From: Thermodesulfatator sp.
GTDB taxonomy: Bacteria; Desulfobacterota; Thermodesulfobacteria; Thermodesulfobacteriales; Thermodesulfobacteriaceae
Assembly: GCA_027036915.1 (NCBI GenBank)
Contig: JALWCD010000248.1
Coordinates: 1-5,801 of the forward strand
Length of the DNA stretch: 5,801 nt
Direction: 5' to 3'
Shown: in pieces, positions 1 through 4,949 of the stretch
Numbering within the stretch: the stretch's first letter is position 1
Layout: every line of letters starts with the position of its first letter
The notes under the pieces: generated by a model
Told to the model about the DNA's origin: nothing
What the model saw: only the letters and a program-made list of their open reading frames with translations
Database searches by the model: none
Made by a program: the position numbers and the translations under genes

Positions 1-88
1 CCTCCAGACAACCTCCCAGAAGTATACTCAGGCCCAAGAAGCTTATTAAAAGTAAAAGTCCGTTCCGCAATCTTACCAGTTCTCGCAT
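1..88 (-). CDS. N-terminus of a lipoprotein, partial (runs off left edge)
   Basis: Reading the minus strand from an ATG at 88-86 gives 29 codons without a stop to the window edge. The peptide starts [10 protein letters not shown], an n-region with three Arg, followed by a hydrophobic core [14 protein letters not shown] and then GGCLE. This is a type II (lipoprotein) signal peptide with lipobox L24-G25-G26-C27, so Cys27 would be lipidated and residue 28 would be the second residue of the mature protein. Residue +2 is Leu rather than Asp, which by the E. coli Lol rule would favour the outer membrane. The ATG lies inside the rubrerythrin gene, overlapping its last 16 bases, so translation is probably coupled. 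A TTG at 70-68, two bases after the rubrerythrin stop, is an alternative start giving a shorter n-region. No strong Shine-Dalgarno sequence precedes either. The mature protein is outside the window, so its function is unknown. Confidence 0.68.
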   Translation of the reverse strand, partial: MRELVRLRNGLLLLISFLGLSILLGGCLE

Positions 89-648
89 ACCGGCTCAAAA
101 TAGCCTCTGGGATGAGCGCAAGCCGGACACTTTTCTGGAGCCTCCGATCCTATATGAAGGTAACCACAGTTACGACAACGCCAGGCAATCGGCTCGTCGC
201 GCTTAAAAAGGGTGCCGTTTTTGATCCTTTCGGCCAGGGCCCGATAGCGCTTTTCGTGAAATTTCTCCGCTTCGGCTATGGCCTCGAGCACCGCCGCGAT
301 CTCGGGAAAGCCCTCCTCGCGGGCCACCTTCGCAAACTCGGGATACATCTGGGTGTGCTCATAGTTCTCACCCTCGGCGGCCGCCAGAAGATTTTCCAGC
401 GTGCTGCCGATTTTGCCGGCGGGATAGGCGGCCTGAATCTCCACCTCACCCCCCTCAAGAAACTTAAAGAGCCTTTTGGCGTGTTCCTTTTCCTGTTCCG
501 CGGTCTCAAGGAAGATGTCCGCAATCCGCTGATAACCCTCTTTCTTGGCTTGCGAGGCAAAGAAGGTATAACGGTTCCTGGCCTGCGACTCTCCCGCAAA
601 GGCCGTAAGCAGATTCCTTTCCGTACGGGTACCCTTGAGACTTTTCAT
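73..648 (-). CDS. rbr: Rubrerythrin
   Basis: Cytoplasmic non-haem iron peroxidase that reduces hydrogen peroxide to water, usually with electrons from rubredoxin or NAD(P)H-linked donors, in anaerobes. The 191-residue length equals that of the classical Desulfovibrio vulgaris protein as recalled. Residues 1-145 form the ferritin-like four-helix diiron domain: E20 in [13 protein letters not shown]53 and H56 in [10 protein letters not shown]94 and E97 in GENYE, and E128 and H131 in EAEKFHEKR are the predicted iron ligands. Residues 153-191 are the C-terminal rubredoxin-like domain with C158-x2-C161 and C174-x2-C177 for the FeS4 centre. No ligand is missing. The ATG at 648-646 is supported by AGGAGG six bases upstream and by the canonical [10 protein letters not shown] start. 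It is first in a minus-strand unit with a lipoprotein gene overlapping its end, and divergent from the glycosyltransferase operon. Confidence 0.97.
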   Translation of the reverse strand: MKSLKGTRTERNLLTAFAGESQARNRYTFFASQAKKEGYQRIADIFLETAEQEKEHAKRLFKFLEGGEVEIQAAYPAGKIGSTLENLLAAAEGENYEHTQMYPEFAKVAREEGFPEIAAVLEAIAEAEKFHEKRYRALAERIKNGTLFKRDEPIAWRCRNCGYLHIGSEAPEKCPACAHPRGYFEPVCENW

Positions 649-654
649 TTTCCC

Positions 655-660
655 CCTCCT
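655..660 (-). promoter_or_regulatory. Shine-Dalgarno site of rubrerythrin
   Basis: On the minus strand a perfect AGGAGG is followed by six bases and the ATG at 648. It fixes the rubrerythrin start and implies high translation. Confidence 0.85.
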
Positions 661-674
661 TGTTTAAATTTTTT

Positions 675-700
675 ATAATTTTAGAAAAACTTTAAATTAT
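675..700. repeat. AT-rich inverted repeat over the rubrerythrin promoter (candidate operator)
   Basis: On the plus strand ATAATTT (675-681) and AAATTAT (694-700) form a perfect 7-bp inverted repeat with a 12-base spacer. It lies across the rubrerythrin spacer and -10 region and touches the last base of the -35. An 8-base direct repeat TTTAAATT occurs at 663-670 and 691-698. PerR and other Fur-family boxes are AT-rich palindromes, and rubrerythrin genes are often in PerR regulons. However, this arrangement does not match a compact 15-bp PerR box, so the regulator is unknown. Chance is a real possibility in such AT-rich sequence. Confidence 0.4.
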
Positions 701-705
701 GTCAA
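678..705 (-). promoter_or_regulatory. Sigma-70-type promoter of rubrerythrin
   Basis: On the minus strand a perfect -35 hexamer TTGACA (705-700) is separated by 16 bases from TAAAAT (683-678), a 5/6 match to the -10 consensus. The expected transcript start is near 671, leaving a leader of roughly 22 bases that contains the AGGAGG site. The hexamers are read directly from the sequence; activity is inferred. Confidence 0.72.
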
Positions 706-717
706 GCCCCCTTCCGG

Positions 718-746
718 TTGTCCCGGCTGTTCTTCTCAGGTATAAG
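718..746 (+). promoter_or_regulatory. Candidate promoter of the rightward operon
   Basis: TTGTCC (718-723, 4/6 to the -35 consensus), a 17-base spacer and TATAAG (741-746, 5/6 to the -10 consensus) point toward the glycosyltransferase. The start codon at 756 is only nine bases beyond the -10 hexamer, so a transcript from here would be leaderless or nearly so. The only Shine-Dalgarno-like bases (AAGG, 744-747) overlap the -10 itself and would be lost from such a transcript. If that ribosome site is used, transcription must begin further upstream. Confidence 0.5.
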
Positions 747-755
747 GTTTAAGAC

Positions 756-1700
756 ATGGAACCCTTCGTGTCCATAGTCATTCCGGCCTACAACGAGGAG
801 GAATCCCTGCCCCCTCTTCTGGAGAAACTCGACGGCGTGTTACGCCAGCTTAAACGTCCGGCCGAGGTGATCGTGGTGGACGACGGTTCCCGGGATCGCA
901 CCCCGGAGATCCTCCGGGAGGCCACCAGGCGTTATCCCTGGCTCAGGGCCTTCATCCTTCGAAAGAATTTCGGCCAGAGCGCGGCCCTTACCTGCGGCAT
1001 CGAACAGGCCCGGGGCCGGGTGATCGTGACCCTGGATGCCGACCTCCAGAACGACCCGGAAGACATTCCCCGACTTCTGGAAAAGATCGAGGAAGGCTAC
1101 GACGTGGTCTCAGGCTGGCGCAAGGATCGCAAGGATCCTTTCCTCTCCCGCAAATTACCCTCGAAGATTGCCAACTGGCTCATCGGAAAAATCACCGGAG
1201 TGAAAATCCACGATTACGGCTGCACCCTCAAGGCTTATCGCCGGGAAGTCATCCAGGGCATCCCTATTTACGGAGAACTCCATCGTTTCATTCCGGTGCT
1301 CACCGATTTCCGCGGGGCGCGCATCACCGAAATCCCCGTAAGACATCATCCCCGACGTTTTGGAAAAAGTAAATACGGAATATCGAGGACTTATCGTGTA
1401 CTCCTCGATCTATTTCTCATGTTTTTCTTCCAGCGTTTCGCCACCCGGCCATTGCATTTTTTCGGACTGGTGGGCCTGACGCTCTCCCTTACGGGTTTCC
1501 TGATCGAAGCCTACCTTTCGATGCTTAAACTGGTTTATCATCAGTCCATCGGACAGCGGCCACTCCTCCTCCTAGGGGCCCTTCTCATTATCACCGGAGT
1601 AAATCTTCTGGGGACCGGGCTTCTGGCCGAGCTTCTCGTGCGCACCTACTATGAGGGAAGCGGACGCAAAATCTATAGCATTCGGGAGAGTCTTCCTTGA
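756..1700 (+). CDS. Family 2 glycosyltransferase, polyprenyl-phosphate type (DPM1/ArnC/GtrB-like)
   Basis: Membrane-anchored enzyme that transfers a sugar from a nucleotide donor to a polyprenyl phosphate on the cytoplasmic face, giving a lipid-linked monosaccharide. The 314 residues start at once with the GT-A fold (SIVIPAYNEEE, 6-16). VVDDGSRD (40-47) holds the nucleotide-binding Asp pair and D94-A95-D96 is the metal-binding DXD in TLDADLQND. YGCTLKAYRREV (154-165) and HPRRFGKSKYG (198-208) are typical of this subfamily. Two hydrophobic segments, about 232-254 and 268-292, form the C-terminal membrane hairpin seen in ArnC and GtrB. The ATG at 756 fits the family N-terminus although the ribosome site is weak. 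It is first in the operon, and its stop overlaps the next start by 4 bases. The sugar cannot be read from sequence; glucose, mannose or aminoarabinose types are all possible. Confidence 0.9.
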   Translation: MEPFVSIVIPAYNEEESLPPLLEKLDGVLRQLKRPAEVIVVDDGSRDRTPEILREATRRYPWLRAFILRKNFGQSAALTCGIEQARGRVIVTLDADLQNDPEDIPRLLEKIEEGYDVVSGWRKDRKDPFLSRKLPSKIANWLIGKITGVKIHDYGCTLKAYRREVIQGIPIYGELHRFIPVLTDFRGARITEIPVRHHPRRFGKSKYGISRTYRVLLDLFLMFFFQRFATRPLHFFGLVGLTLSLTGFLIEAYLSMLKLVYHQSIGQRPLLLLGALLIITGVNLLGTGLLAELLVRTYYEGSGRKIYSIRESLP

Positions 1701-2575
1701 AAAAGACCCTGGGGTTCATCCTGAGAGCCTTCGTAAGCCTCGGGCTTCTGGTCTATCTCCTTCGCCGGACCGACCTTGTGGCCCTAAGAGAAGCCTTCCT
1801 GAACTATTCCCCTGGCTGGTGGCTGGCCGGCCTTGCGATCTACGCGGCCTTCCAGGCCCTGAGCGTCCGTCGATGGCAATATATCTGCCACCGGCTGGGA
1901 TTCCACCAGACCTATCCCTATTTTGCCCGGCTCTATCTCATCAACATGTACTTCAACACCCTGCTTCCGGGCCTCATGGGAGGCGACGTCATCCGGGGCT
2001 ACTATCTCGTAAGGGACGGCTTCGGCCTTAAGGCCAGCTCCCTGAGTGTGGCTGTCGACCGGGGAGCGGGTCTCCTGGGACTATGCTTTATCCTGGCGCT
2101 GGCCTTACCCCTCTGGGGCAACTTCCTGCCCCGGGAGGTCTATTCCGTGGTCTGGCTCTGGGCCCTGAGCGTGGTGGTCGGCGGGCTGGCCCTCTCCCTC
2201 TGGGCCACCTGGCGACGGGAAAAACTCCTGGCCCCGTTGCAATGGCCCTCCTTTCCCGGACTTTTTCTTTACGGGCTCGGGGTCCAGATTCTCTACACCC
2301 TGCAGTTCATAGTTATGGCCAGAGGTCTTGGTCTGGGACTCGCGACGACGGACTTTTTCGTGATCGTTCCCGTGACGGGTTTTCTGGCCTCCCTGCCCGT
2401 AAGTCTCGGCGGACTGGGAGTGCGCGAGACCTCCCTGGTGTATTTTCTGGGGCTTAAGGGTTTGCCCCAGGAAAAAGGGCTTCTTCTGGGACTTCTGGTC
2501 TATTCCACGGTCTTGGTGGGGGCCCTTCCGGGGGCCGCTCTCTATCTTCGCGGGGTACGGGGTGTTAGAAATTAA
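1697..2575 (+). CDS. LPG-synthase/AglD-type (UPF0104) integral membrane protein
   Basis: The 292 residues are largely hydrophobic, with several transmembrane segments (for example about 9-22, 40-55, 117-139, 149-170, 186-208, 219-237, 243-253 and 260-284). Family motifs are visible: R59-W60, FNTLLPGLMGGDVIRGYYL-type (86-104), D121-R122 and PVSLGGLGVRE (234-244). The family is the membrane domain of bacterial lysylphosphatidylglycerol synthase (MprF flippase part) and of the archaeal glycosyltransferase AglD; stand-alone members are of unknown function. No soluble aminoacyl-transfer domain is present, so it should not be called an MprF enzyme. It starts with TTG, preceded by GGGAG (1684-1688) at eight bases, and overlaps the glycosyltransferase stop by 4 bases. 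Tight coupling to a polyprenyl-phosphate glycosyltransferase suggests a role in using or flipping a lipid-linked sugar; that is inference. Confidence 0.85.
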   Translation: MKKTLGFILRAFVSLGLLVYLLRRTDLVALREAFLNYSPGWWLAGLAIYAAFQALSVRRWQYICHRLGFHQTYPYFARLYLINMYFNTLLPGLMGGDVIRGYYLVRDGFGLKASSLSVAVDRGAGLLGLCFILALALPLWGNFLPREVYSVVWLWALSVVVGGLALSLWATWRREKLLAPLQWPSFPGLFLYGLGVQILYTLQFIVMARGLGLGLATTDFFVIVPVTGFLASLPVSLGGLGVRETSLVYFLGLKGLPQEKGLLLGLLVYSTVLVGALPGAALYLRGVRGVRN

Positions 2576-3200
2576 ATTCCTCCTTAAGACCTTCGTGGCC
2601 ATTTTTGTGATCGTGGATCCGGTGGGAGGGATCCCCCTCTTTCTGAGTCTCACGGCCGAAGAAACCGAAACCGAAAGAAGGAAAACGGCCCTTAAAGCCG
2701 CCCTGGCCGCCTTCGCGGTTCTTGCGATCTTCACCCTCTTCGGCGAAAGAATCCTGGCCTTCTTCCAGATCTCCATGGGGTCCTTTCGGGTCGCGGGCGG
2801 GGCTCTACTCTTCCTGATCGCCCTGGAGATGCTTCAGGCCAAACCCCGGAGCACCAAGAGCACCCCTCCCGAGGAGGCCGAAAGTCGAACCCGGGAGGAC
2901 GTGGCCCTGGTTCCCCTGGGGGTGCCCATCCTGGCCGGTCCCGGAGCCATCACCACCGTGATCGTTCTTTCCGGGGGCGAACCCTGGCAAGTAAAGCTCA
3001 CCGTGCTCATCGCCTCGGCCCTGACCTTTTCCCTCACCGTGCTCATTTTCTCCCAGGCCTCCCGCGTCTCCCGCGTGCTGGGTCAAACCGGGGCCAATCT
3101 CCTGGTGCGGATCATGGGGTTACTTCTCTCTGTCATTGCGGTGGAATATATGGTAGAAGGGTTAAAAGAGGTTTTTCCTGTCCTGGGAGGGGTGTCATGA
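2562..3200 (+). CDS. MarC family integral membrane protein
   Basis: A 212-residue inner-membrane protein of the MarC/UPF0056 family with the usual length and about six transmembrane segments. Diagnostic motifs are FVIVDPVGGIPLFLSL (15-30), SMGSFRVAGGALLFLIALEML (71-91), PLGVPILAGPGAITTVI (118-134) and RIMGLLLSVIAVEYM (183-197). A charged loop at about 94-113 separates the two halves, which resemble each other in layout. The molecular function of the family is unknown; despite the name, E. coli MarC was shown not to take part in multiple antibiotic resistance, and a small-molecule transporter role is a common guess. The start is GTG at 2562, inside the preceding gene (14-base overlap), with only a weak purine-rich GGGG stretch upstream; the family N-terminus (short lead before FVAIFVIVDP) supports it. 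Its stop overlaps the deacetylase ATG by 4 bases. Confidence 0.93.
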   Translation: MLEIKFLLKTFVAIFVIVDPVGGIPLFLSLTAEETETERRKTALKAALAAFAVLAIFTLFGERILAFFQISMGSFRVAGGALLFLIALEMLQAKPRSTKSTPPEEAESRTREDVALVPLGVPILAGPGAITTVIVLSGGEPWQVKLTVLIASALTFSLTVLIFSQASRVSRVLGQTGANLLVRIMGLLLSVIAVEYMVEGLKEVFPVLGGVS

Positions 3201-4225
3201 AAATCGGTCTCGTTTATCATAACCTTTTCCTCAACCACCGACCCGGAGACTATCATCCGGAAAGGCCGGAAAGGCTCCTTAAGATCCGGGAGAGGCTCGC
3301 CGCGGAGGACCTGGCTCCGCTGGTGGAGTATCTCGAACCGCGTAAAGCTACCAGGGAAGAAATCCTCTGGAACCACAGCCAGGCCCATTACGAACGGGTG
3401 GCCGCTACGGCCGGCAAACCCTCGGTTCAGCTCGATCCGGACACCGCCACCTCGGAGGATTCCTTCGAGGCCGCGCTCTACGCCGTGGGGGCCCAGTTTA
3501 CGGCCCTGGATGAACTTTTTCGGGAAAACTACCGCTCGATCTTCTGCCTGGTGCGCCCTCCGGGACACCATGCCGAATACGACCGGGCCATGGGGTTCTG
3601 CCTCTTCAACAACGTGGCCCTGGCTGCCCATTACGCCCTCAAGGTCCTCAAATTCTCGCGTATCCTCATCGTGGACTGGGATCTTCATCACGGAAACGGC
3701 ACCCAGCGTTCCTTCTACCAGCACCCGGAGGTCCTCTACTTTTCCACCCATCAGTTCCCCTACTATCCCGGCACGGGACGCCTGGAAGAGGTGGGGCACG
3801 GGGAAGGTCAGGGTTATACGGTAAACGTGCCGCTTCCGGCCGGTCTGGGGGATGCGGAGTACCTCCTGATTTTTAAGGAAATCCTACAACCCATCGCCTT
3901 GGAGTACGGCCCGGAAGTCATCCTGGTCTCGGCCGGTTTTGACCCTCACCGGGATGACCCCCTGGGGGGGATGCGTCTTTCGGCCGAGGGCTTCGGAGCC
4001 CTGGCCGGTGTGCTGAAAGAAATCGCCGAAAAGACCTGCGAGGGGCGCCTGCTCCTGACCCTGGAGGGGGGGTACAGTCTGAACGGGCTTTCGGAAAGCG
4101 TGGCGGAAGTCATAAAGGTCCTGGCCGGGGTCAAAACCCCCGGAATAAAAGCCGAGCCTCACCCGGGGGCCGTCGAACTCGTTCGCGAGGCCCGCAAGTT
4201 TTTCTCCCGCTACTGGAAGCTCTGA
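3197..4225 (+). CDS. Zinc-dependent deacetylase of the HDAC/AcuC/acetylpolyamine amidohydrolase superfamily
   Basis: Predicted cytoplasmic enzyme (342 residues, normal length, no signal peptide) removing acetyl or related acyl groups from amines. The catalytic machinery is intact: the general-base pair H124-H125 in RPPGHHAE, charge-relay D160, zinc ligands D162 and H164 in VDWDLHHGNGT and D249 in SAGFDP, and transition-state Tyr293 in LEGGYS. The RPPGHHAE...AMGFCLFNNVA pattern (120-141) resembles class II HDACs and bacterial HDAH enzymes more than class I-like Bacillus AcuC. Substrate is not readable: candidates are acetyl-lysine on proteins such as acetyl-CoA synthetase, acetylpolyamines, or another acylated amine. 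The ATG at 3197 is supported by GGAGG (3186-3190) six bases upstream and by the family start MKIGLVYH. It overlaps the marC-type gene by 4 bases and the next gene begins one base after its stop. Confidence 0.94.
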   Translation: MKIGLVYHNLFLNHRPGDYHPERPERLLKIRERLAAEDLAPLVEYLEPRKATREEILWNHSQAHYERVAATAGKPSVQLDPDTATSEDSFEAALYAVGAQFTALDELFRENYRSIFCLVRPPGHHAEYDRAMGFCLFNNVALAAHYALKVLKFSRILIVDWDLHHGNGTQRSFYQHPEVLYFSTHQFPYYPGTGRLEEVGHGEGQGYTVNVPLPAGLGDAEYLLIFKEILQPIALEYGPEVILVSAGFDPHRDDPLGGMRLSAEGFGALAGVLKEIAEKTCEGRLLLTLEGGYSLNGLSESVAEVIKVLAGVKTPGIKAEPHPGAVELVREARKFFSRYWKL

Positions 4226-4226
4226 G

Positions 4227-4949
4227 ATGGCTCCCAAGGCCTTCTCTCCTTGGGACCTCTTGCTCTTTGCCCTCCCCTTGAGCTTCATCGTCTTTTTCCG
4301 CGAAAGGTGGTTCGGCGGGGGGAGGACGGTTCTTTACGCTTTCCTGCGCATGTCCCTGCAGTTGACCCTTCTGGGCTACCTTCTGGTTTACGTCTTCGAG
4401 GCCGAAAGTCCCTATCCGGTAGCGGGAGCGCTTTTCGTGATGCTCTCGGCTTCGGCCTGGATAGCCCTGAGTCCCCTGAAGAAACGGGGGCTTCCTCTCT
4501 TCGCCACGGCCTTAAAAAGCATCCTTCTCGGGGCCGGAAGCAGTCTCTCGCTGGCCGTCTTTGGTGTGCTCTCTTTGTCGCCCTGGTGGTATCCCCGCTA
4601 CCTTCTGCCTCTGGCCGGCATGACCTTTTCGGCCGCTCTCAACGGGGTAAGTCTTTCGGCGGAAAGGTTCTTTGCGGCCAGGAACCTCGGAGCCGCTCCC
4701 CATGAGGCCCGCAACCAGGCCTACCGCACGGCCCTCATCCCCTACCTCAACAACCTCTTTTCTGCCGGGCTGGTCTCTATTCCGGGGATGATGACCGGCC
4801 AGATCCTGGCCGGGGTCTCACCGCTGCTGGCCGTGAAATACCAGATCCTCATCATGGCCCTGATCTTCTCCTCAGCCGGACTTTCGGCTTTATTTTTCCT
4901 TCTTTTTGTAGTAAAAGAGCACCTCAAAAAGGAAGGAGAACGGTCATGA
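4227..4949 (+). CDS. fetB: FetB/YbbM-type (UPF0014) iron-export ABC permease
   Basis: A 240-residue polytopic membrane protein, slightly shorter than E. coli FetB. Family motifs are clear: RMSLQLTLLGYLLVYVF (41-57), PLAGMTFSAALNGVSLSAERF (128-148) and IPYLNNLFSAGLVSIPGMMTGQILAG (171-196), followed by AVKYQILIM (202-210). Hydrophobic stretches at about 8-25, 36-57, 64-82, 90-118, 124-142, 172-195 and 202-228 fit the expected topology. In E. coli FetA (ATPase) and FetB (permease) together export iron and improve resistance to hydrogen peroxide. Here no ATPase gene lies next to it on either side, which is unusual for the family. The ATG at 4227 comes one base after the deacetylase stop, with GGAAG (4215-4219) seven bases upstream. 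Its stop overlaps the aminotransferase ATG by 4 bases. The substrate (iron) is inferred from the family. Confidence 0.88.
   Translation: MAPKAFSPWDLLLFALPLSFIVFFRERWFGGGRTVLYAFLRMSLQLTLLGYLLVYVFEAESPYPVAGALFVMLSASAWIALSPLKKRGLPLFATALKSILLGAGSSLSLAVFGVLSLSPWWYPRYLLPLAGMTFSAALNGVSLSAERFFAARNLGAAPHEARNQAYRTALIPYLNNLFSAGLVSIPGMMTGQILAGVSPLLAVKYQILIMALIFSSAGLSALFFLLFVVKEHLKKEGERS

Noticed and set aside
112..678. Long plus-strand open frame (188 codons) opposite rubrerythrin
   Set aside because: It is antisense to a clear 191-residue rubrerythrin, crosses its promoter region, has no ribosome site and encodes no recognisable domain; a product of GC-rich codon use.
674..679. Perfect TATAAT on the plus strand as a second rightward -10 element
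   Set aside because: No -35-like hexamer occurs at the right distance upstream (that stretch is C-rich), and these bases are better explained as part of the AT-rich leftward promoter region.
671..686. PerR-box-like sequence starting TTATAAT on the plus strand
   Set aside because: Only the left half matches the TTATAAT-N-ATTATAA consensus; the right half diverges, so calling PerR by motif alone is not justified.
1651..2031. Plus-strand open frame of 126 codons straddling the glycosyltransferase and UPF0104 genes
   Set aside because: Pro/Arg-rich out-of-frame translation overlapping two convincing genes.
1697..2575. Calling the second operon gene mprF (lysylphosphatidylglycerol synthase)
   Set aside because: It has only the membrane domain family signature at 292 residues and lacks the soluble aminoacyl-transfer domain needed for that reaction.
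2105..2776. Minus-strand open frame of 223 codons opposite the UPF0104 and MarC genes
   Set aside because: Low-complexity, charge-rich translation typical of the reverse strand of membrane-protein genes, with no ribosome site or domain.
3083..3799. Minus-strand open frame of 238 codons opposite the MarC and deacetylase genes
   Set aside because: It spans the junction of two well-supported plus-strand genes and its sequence shows no family motif; an antisense shadow.
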